Part shown: one piece after another, positions 8,219-18,000 of the stretch | Layout of the letters: each line of letters begins with the position of its first letter | How positions within the stretch are numbered: position 1 is the stretch's first letter | Source: Undibacterium umbellatum | GTDB taxonomy: Bacteria > Pseudomonadota > Gammaproteobacteria > Burkholderiales > Burkholderiaceae_D | Direction: 5' to 3' | DNA: 64,000 nucleotides | NCBI RefSeq assembly: GCF_014284125.1 | Contig: NZ_JACOFX010000016.1 | Span: forward strand, 99,154-163,153 | Program-made: the position numbers and the translations under genes | The notes under the pieces: model-generated | What the model saw: the letters and a program-made list of their open reading frames with translations, nothing else | Told to the model about the DNA's origin: nothing | Databases searched by the model: none

Positions 8219-9133
8219 TCAGGCCAGACGTTTTGCTGCTAGCGCATTACCAGCGCGGCTGACTGCTTTACGGCCCAAATGGGCAGAAATGAATTGCCCT
8301 GCATCCACCACTGCATTCAAGTCTATACCTGTCTGTATGCCGAGACCCTGCATGAGGAAGAGTACATCTTCCGTCGATACATTGCCGGTTGCACCTTTGG
8401 CATAGGGGCAACCACCAAGACCGGCAACCGATGAATGGAAGATGGAAATACCGACTTCAAGACTCGCATAAATATTCGCGAGCGCCTGACCATAGGTATC
8501 ATGGAAATGACCGGACAAAGCCGCAACAGGAAAATCCTTTGCCACTGTTTGCATGACGTTTTGCACCTGTCTGGCCGTGCCTACGCCTATGGTGTCAGCG
8601 ATGTCGATTTCATCGCAACCGAGGTCACGCAAACGCTGCACTACATCTGAAACGCTATCAACGGCAACTTCCCCCTGGTAAGGACAACCGAAAGCGCAAG
8701 AGATGCTGCCGCGCAAACGAATCTTGTTTTGTTTTGCGGCTTCTGCCACTTCACGAAAACGCTCTATCGACTCTGCAATCGAGCAATTGATATTTTTTTG
8801 TGCGAAGGCTTCCGAGGCTGAACTAAAGATGACTACTTCATCGGCACCGGCTGCCAGTGCGGCTTCAAAACCCTTCATATTCGGCGTCAACACCGAATAG
8901 ACGACACCAGGCTTGCGCGTGATGCCAGCCATGACCTCTGCCGAAGTTGCCATTTGCGGCACCCACTTGGGTGACACAAAAGAAGCTGCTTCGATATTCA
9001 CAAAGCCAGCGGCGGTCAGACGGTTCACCAACTCTATTTTGACGTCGGCGGGTATGCTTTCTTTTTCATTTTGCAAGCCATCACGAGGACCTACTTCGAC
9101 GATTTTGACTTGCTTGGGCAATGATGCGTTCAT
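8219..9133 (-). CDS. mvaB: Hydroxymethylglutaryl-CoA lyase
   Basis: A 304-residue TIM-barrel enzyme that splits 3-hydroxy-3-methylglutaryl-CoA into acetoacetate and acetyl-CoA, the last step of leucine breakdown (also called liuE). It shows VGPRDGLQNE at the start (catalytic Arg and metal-binding Asp), the HFHDTYGQ metal site, and the glycine-rich loop with the active-site Cys, GLGGCPYAKGATGN. Length and motifs are standard. It stands apart from the main liu cluster at 24-43 kb; no LiuR-like palindrome was seen upstream. Confidence 0.95.
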   Translation of the reverse strand: MNASLPKQVKIVEVGPRDGLQNEKESIPADVKIELVNRLTAAGFVNIEAASFVSPKWVPQMATSAEVMAGITRKPGVVYSVLTPNMKGFEAALAAGADEVVIFSSASEAFAQKNINCSIAESIERFREVAEAAKQNKIRLRGSISCAFGCPYQGEVAVDSVSDVVQRLRDLGCDEIDIADTIGVGTARQVQNVMQTVAKDFPVAALSGHFHDTYGQALANIYASLEVGISIFHSSVAGLGGCPYAKGATGNVSTEDVLFLMQGLGIQTGIDLNAVVDAGQFISAHLGRKAVSRAGNALAAKRLA

Positions 9134-9229
9134 TTTGTTTTTCCTTGGGGCACCGTAATTCCATCATTTTACCCCTAACATCGGGCAAGCCTGGCTCCCC
9201 CGTATTTCTACTTGCATCAAATGCTTTAT

Positions 9230-10672
9230 TCAAACCACATGTAATACTGACACACCCAGTCTGGCGAAATAGGGGTCCAGCCGGTCTGCCAGCTGTGGCA
9301 AGTTATAACTGGGCACTTGTGGATATAGATGATGCTCAAGATGATACGAAAGATTGAACAGCAAGGCAGGGATGATCTTGCCACGCAAGCTTCTGGCCTG
9401 CCCCAGTATGCTGCTGTCGGGTTTAAAGTGGGGCAACCATGCTGTAGTAATGGGATACAGGCAAGAGCCTATGTACATGAAGACGCAATAGGTCAGTGGC
9501 GCGGCAGTCCAGGGCAGCACAAGTATGGCAATCACAATGCCCAGGATGGCCGCACATAGTTCTGCCTGCATCCAGCGCTTTTGCACCGGGCTTTTGGCAA
9601 GCCGATAGGCATGCAGCCAATGACGGGCGATATAAGTAGGCCCGGCTTTCAGCGCACCCAGCAAGCTCAGATGCGCAGGGCTGCCTTCAAAATCATCATG
9701 CTCCAGGCAATGGCTGTGGTGGTGCAAATGCGCCTGACGGAAGGCATGACCACTTTCCAACAACAGGATACTCATGGCAAACAAGATCCATTCTGTGCTA
9801 CGTGGCTTGAAACCAGCAGCTCCATGCAATACGTCATGGGTGAAAGTCACCGAGACCAGAAAGTGCAAGACGAAAACCAGTGGCAGCAAGAGGTATAACT
9901 GCATGGAAAAAACTGTGGCATAGGCAGCCAGGGTCAGTAGTGGCAGCACTGGCCAGAACAGGCGTTGTAATTTACTGGCATTCAACAAATCCAGGCCTAG
10001 GCTGCTCAGATTAGGCAAGCCTGCCTGGCGGCGGTTGAGCGTGCTTATGGCAGTTTGCTTGTGGGATATGACTGCACTACGGCGGACGACAGGAAAGACC
10101 GCATCAGTCAGGGTAGCACTATGGATCACGTTCATGCTCCTGATCAGGCACGCAGCAAGTTGGTGATGAAAAAGAAGAAATAGATTCCCACTACCAGGCT
10201 GCTGTATATCTCTCCCCCCCCAGCGTTTTAGTGCATAGCTAATTGCGCCCTTTAAATGTTGCCTAACAGAAATCGGCGCCCTCAACAAAGGATATAAAAA
10301 CAGTAGTGACAGCCATCTGACGTCAGGAATAAACAAGAGCAAGCTGGCGAAATTAGCTAGTGCTACACGGTAGCCCGTCATGAGGAAATCATGACGAAGA
10401 CTCAGAGGATGCGGGAGAAAACCCATGACATGCATGGAAAAAATAAAATTTTTATGTTTGACTTTGGGCATGCCAAACAAAATCAACGACAAAAACCCAT
10501 GCGCAAGCAAGAGACCGAGATCCACCAGCAAGGCGTGAGCAAGGTTCGCCCTCACAAAAAATTGCAGCACAGGCGTGATGAGCATGGCCCAGGCCAGGAT
10601 GCGGTTGAGCCTGACCCAGTTGGCCTTGGTGAGCAAAGTGAAATGTGGGAAGCTTGATGTCGTTGAGTTCAT
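9230..10672 (-). CDS. Membrane fatty acid desaturase / hydroxylase with extra N-terminal membrane region
   Basis: A 480-residue integral membrane di-iron enzyme. Histidine boxes in the C-terminal half are HDVLH, HLHHH and HLEHHLYP, the last being the usual third box. Hydrophobic spans surround them. The first ~210 residues add four or so further hydrophobic segments and a charged loop (SYALKRWGGRD) that are not part of the minimal desaturase fold. The expected reaction is O2-dependent desaturation or hydroxylation of a lipid acyl chain or terpenoid. The start ATG has AGGA at good spacing. It is divergent from a 7TM kinase and NtrC-type activator, and a sigma-54 promoter lies upstream, so it is the likely target of that pair. 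Confidence 0.85.
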   Translation of the reverse strand: MNSTTSSFPHFTLLTKANWVRLNRILAWAMLITPVLQFFVRANLAHALLVDLGLLLAHGFLSLILFGMPKVKHKNFIFSMHVMGFLPHPLSLRHDFLMTGYRVALANFASLLLFIPDVRWLSLLFLYPLLRAPISVRQHLKGAISYALKRWGGRDIQQPGSGNLFLLFHHQLAACLIRSMNVIHSATLTDAVFPVVRRSAVISHKQTAISTLNRRQAGLPNLSSLGLDLLNASKLQRLFWPVLPLLTLAAYATVFSMQLYLLLPLVFVLHFLVSVTFTHDVLHGAAGFKPRSTEWILFAMSILLLESGHAFRQAHLHHHSHCLEHDDFEGSPAHLSLLGALKAGPTYIARHWLHAYRLAKSPVQKRWMQAELCAAILGIVIAILVLPWTAAPLTYCVFMYIGSCLYPITTAWLPHFKPDSSILGQARSLRGKIIPALLFNLSYHLEHHLYPQVPSYNLPQLADRLDPYFARLGVSVLHVV

Positions 10673-10746
10673 GATTTTTCCTGCGGCGCTATATGGTTTC
10701 CGGCTTTTTTGGGTGGCAGGTACGAAAACTGCCTATCTCCTTATTC

Positions 10747-10761
10747 GCAAACCGCGTGCCA
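10747..10761 (-). promoter_or_regulatory. Sigma-54 promoter for the desaturase gene
   Basis: Read on the minus strand, bases 10761 to 10747 are TGGCACGCGGTTTGC, an exact TGGCAC-N5-TTGC match to the -24/-12 consensus with correct GG-to-GC spacing of 12. Transcription would start near 10735, about 60 bases before the desaturase ATG. The divergent operon encodes a sigma-54-dependent activator, which strengthens the call. Confidence 0.8.
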
Positions 10762-10795
10762 GTCAGAAAATATTTATAAGCCCTTGTTTTTTAAG

Positions 10796-10856
10796 GAAAT
10801 TTACTTTACGTATCAGCAAAACTGTAAGCTTGCTATATAGTTGACTGAAATTTACT
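10796..10856. promoter_or_regulatory. Direct repeat upstream of the sigma-54 promoter (possible activator sites)
   Basis: The ten bases GAAATTTACT occur at 10796-10805 and again at 10847-10856, 51 bases apart, close to five helical turns. They lie 35 to 110 bases upstream of the sigma-54 promoter, where NtrC-type activators bind. A looser TTAC/GTAA dyad lies between them. Their role is inferred from position. Confidence 0.4.
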
Positions 10857-10882
10857 ATCAAGATTGTTGACAGTTACTTCCC

Positions 10883-12763
10883 ATGAATACCTACGGACTC
10901 TATTTTTTCTCACTCGCCTTGCAGGGCATCATCAGCCCCTTGCTGGCGATCTGGCTGTGGGTAAAAGCTGGGCAACAGCCGGGCATGAAAGCCCTGGCTC
11001 TGTTTTGCGTGGGCATAGGCCTGTGGGCAACCGGGCAACTAGCCATCAATCTGGGGGATGCCAGGACTAGCGAATTGGGCAAGATGCTCGTCAATACCGG
11101 CCCAGTGAATGCGGTATTCTTTCTACATTTTGTCTTGCGGTTTCTGGGCCGTTTGCAGCCTGCACGCATCATCGCCTGGTATGCAGTTGCCTTACTGGTG
11201 GTGCTGGGTATCACCGTCTTTGATATGGGTAACCTCCTGCCCTGGCTGGAATTCCAGCGCTATTACGTGTTTCCAGTCTGGGGCTGGATACCCGGCATCT
11301 TTGTCAGTGGCCTGAGTACTTGGGCGTACTTGCTCTTACTGATGGCATGGCCTGCCGCAGCACCGAAGAAGCGCGGGCAAATCCTGGCGGTTTGCCTGGC
11401 CGGGGTATGGGGTTCAGCTTCTACGCTGATGTTCCTGAATGCCTCATTTGGCATACCCATCTTCCCATACAGTGTGATTCTGTTGCCTTTCTATGCGGTC
11501 TTGCTGGTCCTCGGCATATTGCGATATGACATGATGGCGGTGAACCTGTGGGCCAACCGCTTCCTGGCCTGGCTGGCCCTGAGTCTGTTGACGGTAGCCA
11601 TTGCGGGTCTGGTGCTGAGCCTGGTAGCACAAACCGGCTTTAGTCCATTGGCGGCATTGCCGCTGTGGCAGTTATGGTTATTGGGTACAGGCATGCTGCT
11701 CATCATGCTGATGCTGGAAAGACCCATGCGCAGCTTCATGGAGAAACTGATCTTCCCGGGTGCGCATCTGGAGGCGGCGGTCCTGAGCAACTGGCGCGTA
11801 CAACTGGAGGCGGCGGCTAGCTGGCAAGAACTCGAGGCAACCGCCTCTGACTTACTGGAAACCCATCTGCGCCAGCCCATGCCTGTTTTTCTATCCCGTG
11901 ATGGTGCACCCGGCAGCAGTGCCGCTGAACAAACCTGTGTGATTTGTTACCGACAGCAAGCACAAGCCGCCCAGGCAGAATGGCATTACGAACTGCGTCA
12001 TTGGGAAGGAGCGACCCCCAGTGTACAAAGAGTGGGCGCAGTATTCGGTGCCCTGCTGGCAGCCGCTGCCGGACGCCTTGATCAGTTGCTGCGGTACGCA
12101 GACCAGGAAAAGCAGCGCCTGCAACAGGCACATCTGACGGAACTGGGTGGGCTGGCAGCTACTGTCGCCCATGAATTGCGCAACCCCCTGAACATCATCA
12201 GCATGGCTGCCATTTCCTGCCCGGCAGAAGTGCGCAATGACATACGCGAGCAGATAGAGAGAGCAGATCATCTGATACAGGATTTGCTCAGTTATTCCGG
12301 TGAGGTGCGCCTGAATTGCCAACCAGTGGACGTGGCAGAACTGATTGATAACATCGTGGCGCAACTTCGTCCTCCTGCCATGGCGAATGGCGTGCAAATC
12401 AGCAGCGAAATCGAACAAAATTTACACGGCAATATAGACCGCATGCGCACTGAGCAAATTCTGAACAACCTGCTCAATAATGCACTGGCGATGTTGCGCG
12501 GCAGACCAGATGCCCGTATCCACATCGAAGCGGCTACACATAAGCAGATGCTGAGACTGCGCATATGCGACAACGGCCCCGGCATACCAACAGAACAGAT
12601 AACCGATTTGTTTCAGGCATTCAAGAGCCGCCGCCCTGGTGGTACAGGCCTGGGCCTGGCGATAGTACGCAGGCTGGTGGAAGCCCATGGCGGCAGCATT
12701 GCACTAGTCAGTAATTCAGGCTGGAACTGCTGTTTTGAACTTTATCTCCCCAAATCACCATGA
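10883..12763 (+). CDS. Sensor histidine kinase with N-terminal 7TM-type sensor
   Basis: A 626-residue membrane kinase. The first ~290 residues hold about eight hydrophobic helices resembling the histidine kinase N-terminal 7TM region. A linker of ~130 residues follows (ERPMRSFMEKLIFPGAHLE onward). The dimerisation helix holds the phospho-acceptor His430 in AHELRNPL, and the ATPase domain has NNLLNNAL (N box), RICDNGPGIP (G1) and GGTGLGLAI (G2). There is no extracytoplasmic sensor loop of size, which fits sensing inside the membrane. The next gene, its NtrC-type partner, starts four bases after the stop. Confidence 0.92.
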   Translation: MNTYGLYFFSLALQGIISPLLAIWLWVKAGQQPGMKALALFCVGIGLWATGQLAINLGDARTSELGKMLVNTGPVNAVFFLHFVLRFLGRLQPARIIAWYAVALLVVLGITVFDMGNLLPWLEFQRYYVFPVWGWIPGIFVSGLSTWAYLLLLMAWPAAAPKKRGQILAVCLAGVWGSASTLMFLNASFGIPIFPYSVILLPFYAVLLVLGILRYDMMAVNLWANRFLAWLALSLLTVAIAGLVLSLVAQTGFSPLAALPLWQLWLLGTGMLLIMLMLERPMRSFMEKLIFPGAHLEAAVLSNWRVQLEAAASWQELEATASDLLETHLRQPMPVFLSRDGAPGSSAAEQTCVICYRQQAQAAQAEWHYELRHWEGATPSVQRVGAVFGALLAAAAGRLDQLLRYADQEKQRLQQAHLTELGGLAATVAHELRNPLNIISMAAISCPAEVRNDIREQIERADHLIQDLLSYSGEVRLNCQPVDVAELIDNIVAQLRPPAMANGVQISSEIEQNLHGNIDRMRTEQILNNLLNNALAMLRGRPDARIHIEAATHKQMLRLRICDNGPGIPTEQITDLFQAFKSRRPGGTGLGLAIVRRLVEAHGGSIALVSNSGWNCCFELYLPKSP

Positions 12764-12767
12764 CACC

Positions 12768-14111
12768 ATGAGCATGCAAACTATTTTACTGGTCGATGAT
12801 GAACCAGCCTTTCAACGCCTGTGCGGCAACTGGCTGGCCAGCCTGGGTTATATCGTCAAAGTCGCGGCCACGGCAGAGCAGGTACATGCCTTGCTTGCAG
12901 AGAACAGCTTTGACCTGGTCTTGCTGGACCTGGCTCTGCCACCCTCGTTCACACCAGATGAAGGCCTGGCCCTGCTGCCTGCATTTGCACCTGTACCAGT
13001 AGTCGTCATGACTGGTCATGCAGACCGTGAACTGGCGCTGCGCGCCATAGGACTGGGAGCATGGGATTTTTTACCTAAGCCACTCGACCCAGACATCTTA
13101 CGGGTCGTCGTTGACCGCGCCCTCAACAAGAGCCGGCTGGAGCGGGAACTGGCAGTATGGCGTGCCCGCGCCCTGCCAGACGACGACAGCATGGGCCTGA
13201 TAGGTATCAGTGCCGAACTGGCAGAATTGCGCTCGCTGATACGGCGTATTGCGCCTACCGATGTCCCGGTCATGATCACTGGCCCCAGTGGCACAGGTAA
13301 AGAACTGGTGGCACGCGCCCTGCATGCTCAGGGCAAGCGGGCTGGCAAAGCCTTTATCGCCGTGCATTGCGGCGCCATACCCGCAGAATTATTCGAGAGT
13401 GAATTATTTGGTCACTGCAAAGGCAGCTTCACCGGTGCCGACCGTGACCGCAAAGGCCTGATCGCTGCGGCTGATGGCGGCACGCTATTCCTTGATGAAG
13501 TCGGTGAAATGCCCCTGCCCATGCAAGTCAAGCTCTTGCGCTTCTTGCAGTCTGGCAGTTTTTTCCCCATAGGTGCACGAGCCGAATTGCGTGTCGATGC
13601 GCGCATCGTCGCGGCCACGAATCGTGATCTGGCCGTCATGGTTGAAGAAAAAAGTTTCAGGGACGATTTGTATTACCGCCTCAAAGGCATACAAATGCGC
13701 ACCCTGGCGCTGGCAGACAGGGCAGAAGACATTGCCTTGATAGCCCAGGCAATTGCGGCCAGATCGACGCCACCAAAACGCCTGACGGCTGCAGCGCAGG
13801 AGTGGTTGGTATCTCATGCCTGGCCCGGCAATGTCAGGGAATTGCAGCATTGCCTGCAAACGGCAATGGCACTGGCGGGTGAAATGAACGAAATCGTAGT
13901 GGATGATCTGGCCCTGGCTTGCGGTGAGGTCGCAAGCGATGCGCCTGTGGTGGATTCCGGTTTATTGGAAGAACAGGTGGCCGCGCTGGAGAAGCGCCTT
14001 ATCGTTGGCGCATTGAATGACAATCAGCACAACCACACGCATGCAGCAAAACAACTGGGGATATCCCGCGTCGGTTTGCTGAACAAAATGCGCAGGTATG
14101 GACTGCGTTAG
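12768..14111 (+). CDS. Sigma-54-dependent response regulator, NtrC family
   Basis: A 447-residue activator. The receiver (1-120) has DDE at 10-12, phospho-acceptor Asp54 (VLLDLAL) and Lys104 (LPKPLD). The AAA+ domain has Walker A GPSGTGKE (172-179), the sigma-54 contact loop as GSFTGA (219-224, Ser for the usual Ala), Walker B GGTLFLDE (237-244) and the NRDL / WPGNVREL sensor motifs. The C terminus is a Fis-type helix-turn-helix (HTHAAKQLGISRVGLLNKMRRYG). The ATG at 12768 is chosen over one 11 codons upstream because the receiver strand begins directly after it. It ends overlapping the convergent cheW-like gene by four bases. Confidence 0.94.
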   Translation: MSMQTILLVDDEPAFQRLCGNWLASLGYIVKVAATAEQVHALLAENSFDLVLLDLALPPSFTPDEGLALLPAFAPVPVVVMTGHADRELALRAIGLGAWDFLPKPLDPDILRVVVDRALNKSRLERELAVWRARALPDDDSMGLIGISAELAELRSLIRRIAPTDVPVMITGPSGTGKELVARALHAQGKRAGKAFIAVHCGAIPAELFESELFGHCKGSFTGADRDRKGLIAAADGGTLFLDEVGEMPLPMQVKLLRFLQSGSFFPIGARAELRVDARIVAATNRDLAVMVEEKSFRDDLYYRLKGIQMRTLALADRAEDIALIAQAIAARSTPPKRLTAAAQEWLVSHAWPGNVRELQHCLQTAMALAGEMNEIVVDDLALACGEVASDAPVVDSGLLEEQVAALEKRLIVGALNDNQHNHTHAAKQLGISRVGLLNKMRRYGLR

Positions 14112-14539
14112 TGGATTGCTGCGAACAGACGACTCAAATCCAGCACAGGTATGCTTTTCCCCTGTTGTTCAAAGCAGGAAATTGCCATGTCTTCCCAAGC
14201 AATTTCATCCAGGCTGCTGGCTTGATCATCATCGACGAGTACGCGCACTGGTGGTGCTGCCAGATGTATCGCCCCCAGGCCGGCGCTATTGCTGACAGTA
14301 TCATGAAATGCCACTAAGGCCAGGATATTGCCAGTACAAGCCCTTTCGCCCAAACGCAAGGGCAATTGCACGACCGGCACTGCTCGTTTTTGCCAGAAAA
14401 TTACCTCTCGCATATGCACAGGTGCCAGCGGCACTTCAAAGCTGTCTTGTGCATCCATGATTTGTATCAGTTCACGCTGGCCTATGGCGACTTGTCTGCC
14501 ATCACCTATATCGAGTAACCAGGCATTTGCACTAGACAT
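14108..14539 (-). CDS. CheW-like adaptor protein (last gene of chemosensory operon)
   Basis: A 143-residue CheW-domain protein. The start ATG at 14539 has GGAG and overlaps the upstream cheW-like gene by eight bases; the longer open frame is that gene in another frame. Strand motifs include WLLDIGDGRQVAIGQRELIQIM and KRAVPVVQLPLRLGE, where the second matches the core beta-barrel with the conserved hydrophobic-D/L pattern. It would link receptor signalling domains to the CheA-type kinase or serve as a ChpC-like alternative adaptor. Confidence 0.8.
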   Translation of the reverse strand: MSSANAWLLDIGDGRQVAIGQRELIQIMDAQDSFEVPLAPVHMREVIFWQKRAVPVVQLPLRLGERACTGNILALVAFHDTVSNSAGLGAIHLAAPPVRVLVDDDQASSLDEIAWEDMAISCFEQQGKSIPVLDLSRLFAAIH

Positions 14540-15026
14540 ATTCTTTCTCCAGGTGTCCAGACGTGACTTGCGCGAACGCACCATATCGCAGCAAGTGTCT
14601 GGCATCACTGAGGCAGGCCAGGCCGTTTTCAAAGGGCATGATAGCCTGTATAGGTGTGTTGGCAGTGCGCATGGCGGCAGGCAAGGCATAGTCACTGCCA
14701 GATTGCTGATTGAGTACCCTGACATCATCACACAGCAAGCCAAGGAAACCCTTGCCGGTAGCCAGCATGACACAGGCGCGGCGTGCCGCAGGTATGTTGT
14801 CCAGCGTCTGCAATTCACCGTTCAGACTCAATACTGGCCAACTTTGACCCAAATAAGCAATCCTGCCAACTGAAGGTGCAAGCGCATTTTCACTATTGAG
14901 GTCAGCGACGGATTCGACCGCACAGACATCGCCCTGAGGTAGCATGAGTTGCAACTTATCAATGCGCAGCAACAGACAGTTACGTACTTCTGTTTTCATG
15001 CCCGGCATCATCGCTCCCATGTTCAA
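14532..15026 (-). CDS. CheW-like adaptor protein
   Basis: A 164-residue protein with a CheW-type fold (NCLLLRIDKLQLMLPQGDVCAVE at the first strands, then SWPVLSLNGELQTL). The sequence is divergent from chemotaxis CheW and lacks the usual NLRG turn. It begins four bases inside the end of the CheA-like gene (ATGA-type overlap) and overlaps the next adaptor by eight bases. Two divergent CheW copies at the end of a Pil-Chp-like operon are reminiscent of ChpC. Confidence 0.75.
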   Translation of the reverse strand: MNMGAMMPGMKTEVRNCLLLRIDKLQLMLPQGDVCAVESVADLNSENALAPSVGRIAYLGQSWPVLSLNGELQTLDNIPAARRACVMLATGKGFLGLLCDDVRVLNQQSGSDYALPAAMRTANTPIQAIMPFENGLACLSDARHLLRYGAFAQVTSGHLEKEYV

Positions 15027-18000
15027 ACTCCTGTCAGGCGGTTGATATGCTGCAGCAAGGCATCTTCACTGAAGGGCTTGACGAGGTAGGCATCCACCCC
15101 GGCAGCATCACCCTGCTGCCTGTGTTTTTGGGTCGAGCGTGAAGTGATCATGATGATGGGAATGCGCTTGTCGAGCTTGCGGGCGCGTACATGGCTGGTC
15201 AGTTCCAGACCATTCATGCGCGGCATTTCCATGTCTACCAAAATAACATCCGGTATCACTTCGTCAAGGATGGCAACTGCATCCAGACCATCAATGGCGG
15301 TGCGCACTTCATAACCGGCATCGCGCATGATCTGTGCGGTAGCACGGCGGGCTGACAGGGAATCATCGACCACCAGCGCTGTCCGCACATGTGCAGCCTG
15401 ATGATCAGTTTGCACTGGCAAGCCAGTATGGGCATCATCCGCATTGACGTATTGTTGGGTGGATGCACGCAACAATTCCGGCAAATCGATAACTGGTGCA
15501 ACACTGCCATCACCAAGAATAACCGCACCTATGGTTCCCTGGATTTTTGGTACATAGCGGCCAAATTTCTTGACCACGACTTCGCGGCCATCCACCAGTT
15601 CTTGTACTTGTACGGCACAGGTAGCACCAGTATCGGTACTGATCAGCAAGACCGGGTAGCCATAGCTGCGTGCTTCCTTGCGATGGTCTTGCATGCCCAG
15701 TAATTGATCCAGCTTCAGCAATTTATGTACGGCATCGCCGACGCGATAGACAGGCTGATCAGCCAGCGTATCAATCTGTGCATCAGTGATGTAATGGATA
15801 TCAATAATGCGACGGCTGGATATCGCCATCATATGACCAGCCACGCGCGCCATCAGGGTATGTTCTGACAAGAGACTTGCAGGCAAACGCAATTCCACCA
15901 CCAGACCCTGGCCTGCGACAGAGCGCAGGTTTAGCGAGCCTTTCATTTCCAGTATGCGTGCATGCACCATGTCCATGCCTATGCCACGGCCAGACGTCTG
16001 TGTGCTGCTGTCACGAGTAGAAAAACCTGGCACCAAGATCAGCCTGGCCAGTTCTTCTTCCGACAAAATACGTTCGGCGCTGATCATCTTGCGTTTCAAG
16101 GCGGTGCGGCGTATGGCAGCATAATCCAGACCTGCACCATCGTCCTTGCAACGCACGACGATGGAATTGCCTTCACGCGCAAAGCTCAGTTCTATCAGGC
16201 CATCTGCTGGTTTGTTCACACCCAGCCTGCTGGATGCTGTCTCTATGCCGTGGTCAACCGCATTGCGCAGGATATGCATTAATGGATCAGTCAGATCATT
16301 GAGCATATTGCTATCGATATTGGTATTTGCGCCGAGTATGTTCAGGTTCACTTGTTTGTCGAGCAAACGGCAAGTCTGGCGTACACTGCGTTGCAGGCGC
16401 GAAACGATGGTCGTCACCGGCACCAGGCGCGTGCGTATCACTGCATGCTGGTTTTCCATTTGCAAGCGGCGCTGAACTTCCAGCAATTCCGCCAGGCCAT
16501 GCAATTGTTCGTCTATGTGATTGGACATTTCAAAGGCATCGGTGCGTGCTTCCACCAATTGTGCCGTAATGGTGTGCAGCTCGCTATAACGTTCGAACTC
16601 CAGCGGGTCAAAATCGCCATCGGTAGTACTGATGCTGGCTTTTTTCTGTGGACTGCTCATGCCGCGCACATCGACCAGGGTTTCCAGATCAGCGATGAGT
16701 TTCTGGAACAGGACATCGTGCTTTTGTATCGCTTTCGATTGTTTCTGGGTCTGTTTCAATTGCTCCTGGATTTGCGCATTCGAGATGACATTTTCACCAG
16801 CCAGGCGCAGCAGTTCATCGACCACTTTTGCTGGTACCCGCAGCATCGGTTCTGCAGCGTGTGAACCTGGCTCGACCAGGTCAAGCACCACGCTCGCAGG
16901 CTGTGCTGCTGATGTTACTGCAACTGACTGGCTTGATGGTACAGGCTCACTGCGCACAAGGAACTCACCACTGTTCATAAAGCTGACATAGTCACAAACT
17001 TGCTGCAAGACTTGTTGTGACTGCGCCGGGGCAGTACCGCCATCGACCACTGCTTCGCTCATGGCTTCCAGGCAGTCCCCTGCTTCGGTCAACAGTTCTG
17101 ACAATGCCTGGTCGGGCAGGCTTTGCTTATTGCTGAGCGCAATCAGCAAGTCTTCCAGATGATGAGTCAGGTTGGCGATACCGGCTATTCCCACGGTATT
17201 GGCTGCACCCTTCAGCGTATGTGCAGCACGCTTGGCCTGCTCTACATCCTGCATGCTGCCAGCGCCGCTGGAAAATTTTTCTATGGCACTGGTAAAACTG
17301 CCCACCTGTATTGGCAATTCCTGCAAGAGACCATCAAATAATTCAGTATTCAAATCATCCGGCAATTGTATGGAAACATCGCTTTCCGTGATAGAGACAG
17401 CAAGCTCTTCTCCATCGTGAATTTCTTCTATAATGTTGACATTGATGAGTTCTGCAAACAGGGACTCATTGCCATCCATAGTCGCAGTTTGGGACCAGAC
17501 CTGGTCCATCAAAAGAGCCAGCAACTCCAGCGCAGGTACTTCTTCTGTTGGATTACTCAAATAGCCTGTCAGTTTGGCAGGCAAATCATTGAGCAAGCTG
17601 ATTTGTTGATTATCCAAAGCTTCAGTTTGCGCTGAGACCAGATTGGCGAGCAGGGATAAGAAACGATGTAAGGCAGTCAGCCCTATGGATTCGGAAGTTG
17701 TTGCTATGCGCAGCAACGCTTCGACGTAGTTCTGCAAGGCAAGGTGGCGCTTTTCGCCATCATCGCCTGCGGCTAAAACGGCAGCCAGGTCCGCTGCCAG
17801 CATGTCAGCCATCAAGCCAAATTCTCTGGCAAACAGGGCCAGCATGTCGCTGCTGATTTCTTGCATGGCGAGGCCGTGTTCAGTATCTTCGCTTTGTTCC
17901 AGTTCAGTATACGTTGCCTCGGTTGCTTCATTTGCTTCATTTACTTCGATTTCTGTTGATGGCTCTGCTAGTGCCTCGGTCCCATTCCATACCGGGTCAT

